From NCBI RefSeq assembly GCF_036884655.1, contig NC_088339.1:22543501-22607500 (forward strand): a DNA stretch of 64,000 nt, in the 5' to 3' direction. Source of the DNA: Musa acuminata AAA Group (taxonomy: Eukaryota; Streptophyta; Magnoliopsida; Zingiberales; Musaceae). Positions within the stretch are counted from its first letter, which is position 1. Every line of letters begins with the position of its first letter. This document shows positions 10,823 to 21,633 of the stretch, in pieces. The translations under genes were made by a program, and so were the position numbers. Below the pieces are notes generated by a model. That model saw only the letters and a list, made by a program, of their open reading frames with translations, did not search any database and was not told where the DNA came from.

Positions 10823-12740
10823 TGTGGTTGGTGAGTCGCAAATCGGAAGACCGATCAGGCGTGACTCGGATAAAGACAGGCTAATCGCAAGTCGGGAACC
10901 GATCTAGCACGACTAGGATGAAGACCGGGCCCGTGGGCCAAGGGTCTGCACTCGGGCTCAGGCTGGACTAGCGAGTCGTAAGTCAGAGGATCGATCTAGT
11001 GCGATTCGGATAAAGACTAGCTAGTCGCAAGTCGGGAACCGATCTGGCATGACTAGGATGAAGACTGGACTTGTGGGCCGAGGGTCTGCACTCGGGCTCA
11101 GGTTGAACTGGCGAGTCGCAAGTCGGAGGATCGATCTAGTGTGACTCGGATAAAAACTAGCTAGTCGCAAGTCAGGAACTGATCTAGCATGAATAGGATG
11201 AAGATCGGGCCCGTGGGCCGAGGGTCCGCACTCAAGCTCAGGTTGGACTAGCGAGTCGCAAGTCAGAGGACCGATCTGACGTGACTCGGATAAAGATTGG
11301 CTAGTCGCAAGTCGAGAACCGATATGGAGCGACTAGGATGAAGACTGGGCTTGTGGGCCAAGGGTCTGCACTCGGGCTCAGGCTGGACTGGCGAGTCGCA
11401 AGTCGGAGGACCAATCTGGCGCGACTCAGATAAATACTAGCTAGTCGCAAGCCGGGAACCGATCTGGCGCGATTAGGATGAAGACCAGGCCTATGGGCTG
11501 AGGGTCTGCACTTGGGCTCAAGTTGGATTGGCGAGTCACAAGTCGGATGATCGATCTGGCACGACTCGGATAAAGACTGGTTAGTTGCAAGTCGGGAACC
11601 GATCTGGCGCGACCAGGATGAAGACTGGGCCTGTGAGCCGAGAGTCTGCACTCGGGCTCAGGCTGGACTGGCGAGTCGCAAGTCGGAGGACATATTTGGC
11701 GCGACTAAGATAAAGACTGGCTGGTCGCAAGTCGGGAACCGATCTAGCGCGACTAGGATGAAGACTGGGCCTGTGGGTCAAGGGTCTGCACTCGGGCTCA
11801 GGTTGGACTAGCAAGTCGCAAGTCGGAGGATCGATCTGGCATGACTCGAATAAAGACTGGCTAGTCGCAAGTTGGGAACCGATCTGGCGTGACCAGGATG
11901 AAGACTGGGCTTGTGGGCTTGGGCTTAGGCTGGACTGGCGAGTCGTAAGTCAAAGGACAGATTTGGCACGACTCGGATAAAAACTAGCTGGTCGCAAGTC
12001 GGGAACGATCTGGCGCGACTAGGATGAAGATTGGGCCCGTGGGCCGAGGGTCTGTACTCGAGCTCAGGCTGGACTGGTGAGTCGCAAGTCAAAGGACCGA
12101 TCTGGCATGACTCGGATAAAGACTGGCTAGTCACAAGTTGGGAACCGATCTGGCGCGACCAGGATAAAGACTAGGCCTATTGGACGAGGGTCTGCACTCG
12201 GGCTCAGGCTGGATTGGCGGGTCGCAAGTCAGAGGACCGATCTGGCGCAACTCAGATAAAGACTGGCTGGTCACAAGTCGGGAACCAATCTGGAGCGATT
12301 AGGATGAAGACTGGGCTTGTGGACCGAAGGTCTGCACTCGGGCTTAGGCTAGACTAACGAGTTGCAAGTTGGAGGACCGATCTGGCGTGACTTGGATAAA
12401 GATTGGCTAGTCGCAAGTCAGGAACTGATCTAGCGTGACTACGATGAAAACTAGGCTTGTGGGCCGAGGGTCTGCACTCGGGCTCGGGCTGGACTGGTGA
12501 GTTGTAAGTCGGAGGACCGATCTTGCGTGACTCGGATAAAGACTAGCTAGTCGTAAGTCAAGAACCGATCTGGCACGACTAGGATGAAGACTGGGCCTAT
12601 GGGCCGAGGGCCTGCACTTGGGCTTAGGCTGGATTGGCGAGTCGCAAGTCGGAGGACTGATCTGGCGCGACTTGGAAAAGGACTAACAAGTCGCAAGTCG
12701 GGAACCGATCTGGAGCGACTACGATAAATATTAGGGGCGT
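10823..12740. repeat. 140-bp tandem repeat array (about 14 units)
   Basis: Landmarks of the type CTAGTCGCAAGTCGGGAACC recur at 10881, 11021, 11161, 11301, 11441, 11581, 11721, 11861, about 11988, 12126, 12266, 12406, 12546 and 12686. The period is 140 bp, with one unit shortened to about 127 bp. Each unit is a dimer of two related sub-monomers (about 82 and 58 bp), each carrying the core GTCGCAAGTC followed by GATCTGGCGCGACT. The array lies in the 3' region of the Tat element. Such hypervariable, tandem-repeat-rich 3' regions are known for this lineage and can seed satellites. Short ORFs within it are not conserved from unit to unit. Confidence 0.9.
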
Positions 12741-12823
12741 TATTGGGCGACGCGCTAGGGTTTACCCAGGTGCCACCGCACCACGTGGCGTACTTGGTGG
12801 AGCGGTGCAGGGCCTGCCAGGAA

Positions 12824-12828
12824 ACTTC
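12824..12828. repeat. target-site duplication ACTTC, left copy
   Basis: ACTTC precedes the Copia LTR and is repeated at 21436-21440, right after the other LTR. Confidence 0.95.
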
Positions 12829-14324
12829 TGCCAGTCATAGGTGCCCAACAAGCCAATCACGTGAGTGATGGCACGTGTGACTTGATACAGAATCTTTTTG
12901 CTTATTATATTTTGGCGTATATCACTTTATAACTATTGTATAAATGCATATATATATTGTGATGTCCTTGGATTTGTGCAATGGGAATCGGATCGTGATG
13001 AGATCACGATAATGAGATCGATTCACCTTTAAACACATATCCTAAATAATCCCGGTCATAGGTTACTCGAGAGGGACATCGTGATAACCGGATAGACTGG
13101 TGTGTTGTATACCCGTTCATATGATGGATGCAGCTGGTCTCATAGTTGCTCGTGTAGGGACACTAGGGATACAGTACAGGTGCTCATTGGAGAATGAGTT
13201 TACTGATTGATCCGCTTATGGAATGCTGGATGGTTGATGATGCCTTATTGTCAGACAGCGATTCCGTAGTCCTAGTGGTGTATCTGGTCCTTAGACTTGA
13301 GACACCAAGGATGTCCTATATGAGTGCTCCACTCTTTGATACCAGACTTATAGGTTTGGCTGTCCCCAGATCTAGTACAGCTGGTCATTGGGAGTGGTAG
13401 TCGACCTTACGAGGGCTATTGAGTGTCAATAGAGGATCATCCACTCTCGGCGTCATGAGAGGAATATCCTATGTGTTCTTGCTCAGACAAATCCCTGGCC
13501 AGGGTCATTCGGGTTGAGAGAGAAAGAGTTCTTCGGGAGAATCCGATTAGAGCGAGACTCGAGTAGAAACCGTATGGGTCTGACAGCACCATGCTCGATA
13601 TACGGTCTCTAGGATATTAGATGGATGAGGGACTATAGGTACATGGTAACTGAGGACAGACAGGTCCAATGGATTGGATTCCCCTATATCGTCTAGGGAC
13701 TACGGCGTAGTGGCCTAGTACGTCCGTAGTCGATGAGTCGAGTGAATTATTACAGAGATAATAATTCACTGAGTTAGAAGGAGTTCTGACAGGTATGACT
13801 CACGGCCAGCTCGATATTGGGCCTAGAGGGTCACACACATATGGTAGGCATTGCGATGAGTAGAGGTTCGGATATGAGATATCCGACGGAGCCCTTGTCT
13901 TATTGGATGCAGATCCAATACCCACTAGGGAAGGACCCATTAGGGTTTGACACGGGATCTCTATAAATAGGAGGGATTCACAGCCTCATAGGCTAGAGTC
14001 TTTGTTTGCCTTTCCTATTCTCCTCTCCCTCTCCACCTCAGAGTAGGCCTGGAGTTTTGAGGAGCGTCGTCGCAACCCTGCTGTGTGGATCACTGCTAGA
14101 GAGGAGGACGCTTGACCTCCTTCACCCTCTCCTAAGGATCTGCAAGAAAACAGGGATATACAATCTCCCTAGGTAACACAATCTCTATACGCAGTTTTGT
14201 GTTTTGTGGATTTTTTGCGCACCAATCTTCGCACGACGACGAACATCTTTTTGGGAATCGGGGATTTTTGTTTTCTTGTTCTTCCGCTGCGCATATGATG
14301 TCGCCCCCCAATGATTTCCCAACA
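12829..14324 (+). repeat. Copia 5' LTR
   Basis: It is 1496 bp, starting TGCCAGTCATAGG and ending TTCCCAACA. The TATA box CTATAAATAG lies at 13961-13970. The U3 region carries many perfect short inverted repeats, for example 12992-13010, 13741-13770, 13868-13886 and 13901-13920. A 68-codon ORF at 13194 is present in both LTRs but has no recognisable product. Confidence 0.95.
13961..13970 (+). promoter_or_regulatory. TATA box of the Copia 5' LTR
   Basis: CTATAAATAG in the LTR is identical in the other LTR at 21072-21081. Transcription is expected to start about 25-35 bp downstream, giving R and U5 of roughly 330 bp. Confidence 0.75.
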
Positions 14325-14325
14325 G

Positions 14326-14343
14326 TGGTATCAGAGCCAGGTT
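14326..14343 (+). other. Copia primer-binding site (initiator Met tRNA type)
   Basis: TGGTATCAGAGCCAGGTT begins two bases after the LTR. It matches the usual plant Copia primer site, complementary to the 3' end of initiator tRNA-Met. Confidence 0.9.
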
Positions 14344-16111
14344 GTTCGTGCGAATGATTGGTTTTGAACTGCGTGTGTTGTGTTTAGGAAGAATATTGAC
14401 GTCAAAATCGTTGACGCAAAAGCGAGAAAGGGCAGCAACAGTTGCTGCCCTCGATCTGCGTGCGTGCAGCGCAGCCGAAGGCGGGCAGCGCAGGGGCTGC
14501 GTCTGCAGCAGCCGGCCGGCGGCTGCTTGCAGCAGGCTTGCTGCCGGCGGGGCTGGCAACCCACGGGCAGAGGCGCCGCAGGGCAGCGGCGCCTGCCACC
14601 GAAAGGAAGCGGCGCCTGCCGCCGCTGCTCCCGCGGGCGAAACCCCCCCCACAGGGGCGGCCGCTCGGCGGGACAGCACCGCCTGCGGAGGCAGCGGCGC
14701 CCGAAAGGGGAGCCCACCTGTAGCGGCAGCGCCGCCAGCGGGCGTGCCGCTTGCAGGCGAGGGCAGTGCCCTCGCCCCGCCGCACAGGCCGTCGCCGGCA
14801 GGGTGGCGGCGGCGGCAGCAGCGAAAAGGGGAAAGGGCATTAGGGTTTTCTGGGAAAAAGACAATTTTGCCCCTCGGAATTTGAGAAATTTCAGTTTCTA
14901 TCTTTTGTCCAAATTATGAAAATACCCTTAGGAATTGAGAAATTCCCTACATGTCCCTGATTTCAGAAAAATATTAATTAATTAAAAGATTTAGTTGATT
15001 ATTATTTTTATTATTATCTAGTAGTCCTACATGATGATGATTATTTATACATGTGATGTATGATGTATGGACGGATGATCATGGACCGTGTGATGTGTGT
15101 ACTTGTGATTATTATTATTGAGGTCTGCGAACCTCCATTATATTTCTCGTTTATTGTCGGGCCTGCGTGCCTATGATTAAGTTGTAATCACATGAGGAGG
15201 CGCAGCGAGAGCGTGGATGCGATAGCGGGACCCACGAGACGGACGATCGTGATGCATGGAGATGCATCAAGATGTCGACGGAACCGACGAGGACGAGATG
15301 GACGATCACAGGGCATGGAGATGCACCGTTGCACACATAGATCTTGATGTGAGTGATTAGGCCTACTGGCTCGGGCCTAATCATATTAGGTTGTGGTCCA
15401 TGATCATCTGATGTGATTGCTTATACAAATACTAGATATGTATATATATTTGCATGCGATGTAGATATATATTAAATATGTATATGTGTGACATGTCATA
15501 TTAGGAGACCAAATTATAGAAACATCTCTCGATAATATTAAGTCGGTAAACGTGAGGCAATTAGATTGACCCACGTGGCCTTCCATCGTTATGAGTAGGA
15601 ATCGATTCCCGGTGTAGGTTGAGTTGGTCGAGTCCCTCGAGACTCACCTATATCGCGATTCGCTATCTTGTTTACGACATAGAGATGTCACCGGTGACCT
15701 GAGGATATGATATGCTTGGTCGAGTCCCTCGAGGGTATATCATCAAATCAGACTCATCTTGTAACGAAGGTGTTGACTTAATCGAGCATCATGGTTGGTC
15801 GAGTCCCTCGAGGCCATGGTGATTCGGAGGCCGAACAGGACGGGAATCAAAGGAGTTGTGATCGGCAAGAGTTGCCTACCTTTTAGGCTTAGTGTGATTG
15901 GTCGAGTCCCTCGAGGTTACACTAAGACGCTGATTGGATCCTGATCCCCACTAGAAGTCTGCCGGAGACTTCCGTTTTACGTGCTGAGGGTGTCGCGTGA
16001 CTCGATAGTAAAATAGTGGGAGCATATTAAGATAGAAGTCCATATCTTGATAGTTTATTTCTTGCAAAATCTGCATGTTATTCATTTCTGCTACATCTTT
16101 ATTTTCAGAAA
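14344..16111 (+). other. Copia untranslated leader with GC-rich block and structured hairpins
   Basis: This 1.77-kb leader holds an extremely GC-rich segment (14400-14840) in which all frames are open by composition. It is followed by an AT-rich part, two hairpins with GGAG loops (15251-15268 and 15311-15327) and four hairpins with an identical apex (15615-15926). No coding region is supported. Its position between primer site and gag is where retroelement packaging and dimerisation signals lie. Confidence 0.75.
15615..15926 (+). promoter_or_regulatory. four covarying RNA hairpins with an identical apex in the Copia leader
   Basis: The core TTGGTCGAGTCCCTCGAG occurs four times. TCGAG pairs with CTCGA over a TCC loop. 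The flanks differ in each copy but pair with each other: TAGGTTGAGT with ACTCACCTA (15615-15650, one bulge), TGATATGC with GTATATCA (15708-15742), CATCATGG with CCATGGTG (15787-15821), and CTTAGTGTGA with TTACACTAAG (15888-15926). Stems 2 to 4 each have one G-U pair. The last hairpin ends 186 nt before the gag ATG. Function is inferred only: packaging, dimerisation or translation control of the genomic RNA. Confidence 0.8.
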
Positions 16112-19100
16112 ATGTCGCTTTCAAATCCCTTACGTGGCATACTTGATGTCAACCGCCTCATTGGTCCAAATTATACGGATTGGCTCCGTAACTTGAGAAT
16201 TGTTCTCACAACGGAGAAAATCGTGTACGTCCTTGATACAGTGATGCCTACGCCCGAAGAAGGGGCAAGCGAGGATGAGATCGCTCGCTACGTGAAGTAC
16301 ATTGATGACTCCACTCTTGCTCAGTGCTATATGTTGGGCTCTATGACTCCAGAGTTACAGAGACAACATGAAAAGATGGATGCCAGATCCATTCTCCTAC
16401 ATGTCCGCAAATTGTTTGAGGAACAGGGAAGGACTCAACGATATGAGATATCCAAGAGCCTTTTCCGCGCTAGGATGACTGAGGGGACACCGGTTCAGAA
16501 CCATGTCCTAAAGATGATTGAGTGGATAGAGAAACTCATAGGTCTAGGAATGGTCCTAGAGGATCACTTGTGTATGGACATTATGCTTCAGTCCCTACCA
16601 GATTCCTTTTCACAGTTCATAATGAATTTTAATATGAACAAGCTTGAGGTGACTCTCCCAGAACTCCTCAATATGTTGAGGGAGGCAGAGAGTACTATTA
16701 AGAAAGAGAAGCCAGTTCTCTACACTGGTGAGACCAGAAAGAAAAGGAAAGCAGACAGGTCCCTTAAGAAGGGAAAGGGCAAGGGCAAACAAGGTAAAGC
16801 AAAGGTTGCTAAGAAAGATCCAACAAAGGACAAAGGCCAGTGCTTCCACTGTGGTAAAGATGGGCACTGGAAGAGAAACTACAAAGAGTACCTTGCAGAA
16901 AGGGCGAAACAAAAGCTTGATGAAGCTTCAGGTACATTCATGATCAGTCTCCATTTGTCAGACTCTTATGATAACACATGGGTATTGGATACCGGTAGTG
17001 CTTATCATATATGCAATTCGTTGCAGGTTCTGGCAAGACCTAGGAGACTAGAGAGAGGCGAGATGGACCTCAAGATGAGTAATGGAGCAAAAGTTGCTGT
17101 ATTAGCTGTTGGCGAGGTCTCCCTACATCTGCCTAGTGGAGCTTTTATTGCATTAGATGCATGTTATTTTGTTCCTTCTATTATCAAAAACATTATCTCC
17201 ATTTCATGTTTAACAGTTAGTGGATATAAATTTGTTTTTGAGAACAATGGTTGTTCGATATTATTAGATGATAAGATCATCACGAAAGGAACATTGCATA
17301 ATGGTTTATTTATGTTAGACACTACTCCACATATCATGAATGTAAGTGTCTAAGAGGAAACGAGATGAGGTGAACAGTGCATACCTGTGGCATTGTAGGC
17401 TAGGTCACATCCATGAAAGAAGGATTCAAAAGTTACTAAATGATGGATATCTAGAACCATTCGACTATGTGTCATATGCAACTTGTGAGCCTTGCATTCG
17501 TGGAAAATTGACCAAATCTCCATTTAGTGGAACTGGAGAGAGAGCCACTGAGTTGTTGGAACTCATACATAGTGATGTATGTGGACCCATGTCAACTCAT
17601 GTCATTGGAGGTTACTCCTACTTCATTACATTTACTGATGATTTCTCAAGGTATGGATATGTGTACTTAATGAAGTACAAGTCCGAGGCCTTTGAGAAAT
17701 TCAAAAAGTATAAGAATGAGGTGGAGAACCAGACTGGAAAGAGTATCAAAACTCTTCGATCAGATCGAGGAGGTGAGTACTTAAGTACAGAGTTTACTCA
17801 GTTCCTCAAGGACCATGGGATATTATCCCAATGGACACCTCCTTATACACCTCAGCTCAATGGTGTCTTTGGAAGGAGGAATCATACTTTATTAGATATG
17901 GTACGGTCCATGATGAGTTTCGCTGACCTACCCATCTCATTATGAGGAAATACCCTAGAAACCGTAGCTTACCTTCAGAACAGAGTTCCAACTAAGTCGG
18001 TAGTGTCTACACCATATGAGATATGGAAAGGGAAGAAGCCTGATCTTAAGGTTGTTAAGATTTGGGGCTGCCCTGCCCATGTTAAAAGACACAACCCCGA
18101 TAAGTTAGAATCAAGGACAGAGCGATGCAAATTTGTGGGATACCCCAAGGAAACTTGTGGGTATTACTTCTACCATCCCGAGGACCAAAAGGTCTTTGTA
18201 GCTAAGAGAGCAGTGTTCCTTGAGAAGGAACACATTCTTGACGGAGACAGTGGGAGAATGATAGAATTGAGCGAGGTTGGAGAACCAAGCTCAAGCACCA
18301 CTCTACAGCCCGAGTCTGTTCAGGTACCTAATACACAAGTATCAACTTTACGCAGGTCTGATAGAGTATCCCATCCTCCTGAGAGATATGTGGGACATAT
18401 TAGAGCAGAGGATGTAGAGGATATTGATCCTCAGACCTACGAGGAGGCTATTATGAGTATAGACTCCGAGAAGTGGCAAGAAGCCATGAATTCTGAGATG
18501 GATTCTATGTACTCCAATAAGGTTTGGAACCTAGTTGATGCGCCCGAAGGTATTGTACCCATCTGTTGCAAGTGGATCTTTAAGAAAAAGATCGGAGTAG
18601 ATGGAAAGGTAGAGACCTATAAAGCAAGGCTAGTGGCTAAGGGGTATCGTCAAAGACAAGGTGTTGACTACGACGAAACCTTCTCACCCGTAGCAATGCT
18701 AAAATCCATCAGAATTCTATTGGCTATTGCAGCACACTATGATTATGAGATCTGGCAGATGGATGTGAAAACCACATTCCTCAATGGGAACCTCGAGGAG
18801 GAGGTGTATATGATGCAACCTGAGGGATTCGTGTCCAAGAACTGCCCAAATAAGGTGTGTAGGTTGCTTAGATCCATTTATGGACTAAAGCAAGCTTCCC
18901 GAAGTTGGAACATAAGATTTGATGAGGCAATCAGATCTTATGACTTCGTTAAGAACGAAGTTGAGCCTTGTGTATACAGAAAGGTAAGTGGGAGCGCTAT
19001 CACCTTTTTGGTGTTATATGTGGATGACATCCTCATCATTGGGAATGACATAGGAATGCAATCCACAGTAAAGACTTGGTTATCTAGACACTTCTCCATA

Positions 19101-19925
19101 AAGGACTTAGGGGAAGCATCCTATATCTTGGGGATTAGAATCTATAGAGATAGATCCAAGAGGATGCTTGGCTTGTCCCAGTCCAGGTACATAGAAACCA
19201 TTGTCAAAAGGTTTGGCATGGAAAATTCCAAAGGGCAAACATGAATATGATACCTTATGCCTCAGCAATAGGGTCTATCATGTATGTCATGCTATATACT
19301 AGGCCTGATATAGCGCATGCTCTGAGTGTCACGAGCAGGTATCAGGCGGATCCAGGCTTGGAGCACTGGAAAGCAGTAAAGTGTATCCTTAAGTACTTGA
19401 GAAGGACTAAGGATCTTTTACTAGTATATGGAGGTAATAGCCTTAAGGTTGAAGGCTACACTGACTCAAGTTTTCAGTCTGATGTCGATGATAGCAAGTC
19501 GAATTCAGGGTATGTGTACACCTTGAATGGAGGAGCAGCGTGCTGGAAAAGTTCCAAGCAAGATACCACTGCTGACTCGACCACAGAGGCGGAGTAGATT
19601 GCTACATCGGATGCAGCAAAGGAGGGAGTCTGGTTGAAGAAATTCATCACAGATTTGGGAGTCGTTCCGGATAGCGAGAAGTCAACCTCCTTATATTGCG
19701 ACAACAACGGGGCGATTACTCAAATAAGGGAACCTGGGTCTCATCAGAAGTGTTCTGAGGAGGTTCCAACTTATCAGAGAGATCGTAACCCAAGGAGATG
19801 TAGCAGTGGAAAGAGTTCCATCCGAAGATAACATTGCAGATCCACTGACAAAGCCGTTGTCTCAGATTGTCTATGAGCGTCACAGGGGTCTGATGGGGAT
19901 CAGACACATAGGTGATTGGCTTTAG
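16112..19925 (+). pseudogene. Copia gag-pol polyprotein, broken
   Basis: Gag and protease are in one 413-codon frame (16112-17353) starting [16 protein letters not shown]. The zinc knuckle reads [14 protein letters not shown], so the last Cys is Tyr (TGC to TAC). The protease site DTGS is intact at about 16988-16999. A 1-base shift near 17345 separates it from integrase (HCRLGH zinc site, C-x2-C, catalytic region DDFSRYG). A TGG-to-TGA nonsense lies at 17943-17945. RT follows (18003-19244), with the WQMDVKTTFLNG motif and YVDD at about 19018-19029. A small deletion and frameshift near 19230-19245 remove part of the RT-RNase H linker. A TAG stands at 19595-19597 in RNase H, and a further shift lies near 19740. 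The normal C-terminus (HIGDWL, stop 19923-19925) follows. At least five lesions make it non-functional; host-encoded or relative-encoded proteins would be needed for mobility. Confidence 0.93.
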
Positions 19926-19928
19926 GTC

Positions 19929-19939
19929 AAGTGGGAGAT
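19929..19939 (+). other. Copia polypurine tract
   Basis: AAGTGGGAGAT lies immediately before the 3' LTR, the expected plus-strand primer position. Confidence 0.85.
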
Positions 19940-21435
19940 TGCTAGTCATAGGTGCCCAACAAGCCAATCACGTGAGTGATGGCACGTGTGACTTGATACA
20001 GAATCTTTTTGCTTATTATATTTTGGCGTATATCACTTTATAACTATTGCATAAATGTATATATATATTGTGATGTCCTTGGATTTGTGCAATGGGAATC
20101 GGATCGTGATGATATCACGATAATGAGATCGATTCACCTTTAAACACATATCCTAAATAATCCCGGTCATAGGTTACTCGAGAGGGACATCGTGATAACC
20201 GGATAGACTGGTGTGCTGTATACCCGTTCATATGATGGATGCAGCTGGTCTCATAGCTGCTCGTGTAGGGACACTAGGGATACAGTACAGGTGCTCATTG
20301 GAGAATGAGTTCACTGATTGATCCGCTTACGGAATGCTGGATGGTTGATGATGCCTTATTGTCAGACAGCGATTCCGTAGTCCTAGTGGTGTATCTGGTC
20401 CTTAGACTTGAGACACCAAGGATGTCCTGTATGAGTGCTCCACTCTTTGATACCAGACTTATAGGTTTGGCTGTCCCCAGATCTAGTACAGCTAGTCATT
20501 GGGAGTGGTAGTCGACCTTACGAGGGCTATTGAGTGTCAATAGAGGATCATCCACTCTCGGCGTCATGAGAGGAATATCCTATGTGTTCTTGCTCAGACA
20601 AATCCCTGGCCAGGGTCATTCGGGTTGAGAGAGAAAGAGTTCTCCAGGAGAATCCGATTAGAGCGAGACTCGAGTAGAAACCGTATGGGTCTGACAGCAC
20701 CATGCTCGATATACGGTCTCTAGGATATTAGATGGATGAGGGACTATAGGTACATGGTAACTGAGGACAGACAGGTCCAATGGATTGGATTCCCCTGTAT
20801 CGTCTGGGGACTACGGCGTAGTGGCCTAGTACGTCCGTAGTCGATGAGTCGAGTGAATTATTACAGAGATAATAATTCACTGAGTTAGAAGGAGTTCTGA
20901 CAGGTATGACTCACGGCCAGCTCGATATTGGGCCTAGAGGGTCACACACATATGGTAGGCATTGCGATGAGTAGAGGTTCGGATATGAGATATCCGACGG
21001 AGCCCTTGTCTTATTGGATGCAGATCCAATACCCACTAGGGAAGGACCCATTAGGGTTTGACACGGGATCTCTATAAATAGGAGGGATTCACAGCCTCAT
21101 AGGCTAGAGTCTTTGTTTGCCTTTCCTATTCTCCTCTCCCTCTCCACCTCAGAGTAGGCCTGGAGTTTTGAGGAGCGTCGTCGCAACCCTACTGTGTGGA
21201 TCACCGCTAGAGAGGAGGACGCTTGACCTCCTTCACCCTCTCCTAAGGATCTGCAAGGAAACAGGGATATACGATCTCCCTAGGTAACACAATCTCTATA
21301 CGCAGTTTTGTGTTTTGTGGATTTTTTGCGCACCAATCTTCGCACGACGACGAACATCTTTTTGGGAATCGGGGATTTTTGTTTTCTTGTTCTTCCGCTG
21401 CGCATATGATGTCGCCCCCCAATGATTTCCCAACA
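19940..21435 (+). repeat. Copia 3' LTR
   Basis: It is 1496 bp, the same length as the 5' LTR, with 18 mismatches by eye and no indel. Seventeen are transitions; the only transversion is in the GAG/GAT loop of the first inverted repeat. It is followed by the ACTTC duplication. Confidence 0.95.
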
Positions 21436-21633
21436 ACTTCTTGTTACGAATGGCTCCTGGCGGGAGATTTCGGGTGATGAGGCGCCTTTGGCGGGAGCTC
21501 CGAGACCGGCGAATATGGAGAATCCGAGGAGTTATGATAGGTTTTAAATGTTGTGACCATCTCTCTCCTCAGGAAGCCCAATCATCGTCTCGCAATGGAT
21601 TAGCCTGCTCTTTATAAGCTTCTTCCAGAACAA
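21436..21633. other. Gypsy 3' region between Copia insertion and antisense ORF
   Basis: This short stretch of Gypsy internal sequence resumes after the Copia target duplication. The N-terminal part of the antisense ORF normally lies here or further upstream, but I cannot recognise it. That part is lost or decayed. Confidence 0.5.

Larger units (their letters stand above)
12829..21435 (+). mobile_element. Ty1/Copia LTR retrotransposon (Tork/Angela-like), complete but mutated
   Basis: The element has two 1496-bp LTRs (12829-14324 and 19940-21435) that start TG and end CA. An initiator-Met-type primer-binding site TGGTATCAGAGCCAGGTT lies at 14326-14343. A 1.8-kb untranslated leader precedes gag-pol (16112-19925), and a polypurine tract AAGTGGGAGAT lies at 19929-19939. 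The flanking duplication is ACTTC. The domain order protease-integrase-RT-RNase H defines Copia; the long LTRs and gag type suggest the Tork/Angela branch (inference). I count 18 mismatches between the LTRs, about 1.2%, so the insertion is far younger than the Gypsy host. It lies between the Gypsy tandem array and its antisense ORF. Confidence 0.95.

Noticed and set aside
11301..12134. Minus-strand ORFs of 69-116 codons
   Set aside because: They are products of the 140-bp tandem array. The period is not a multiple of three, so the frame is not maintained between units.
10881..12700. CRISPR array
   Set aside because: The repeats are contiguous 140-bp units without unique spacers, in a plant retrotransposon.
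13194..13400. 68-codon ORF conserved in both Copia LTRs (also 20305-20511)
   Set aside because: Conservation follows from LTR duplication at insertion. No domain, and it lies upstream of the LTR TATA box.
14185..14919. Six overlapping ORFs on both strands
   Set aside because: They lie in the GC-rich Copia leader, where stop codons are rare by composition. No frame is favoured and no family is recognisable.
21611..21618. TTTATAAG as a TATA box for the antisense ORF
   Set aside because: It lies only 16 bp before the first ATG, so transcription would start after that codon. The ORF is also N-terminally truncated, so the real promoter is probably elsewhere or lost.
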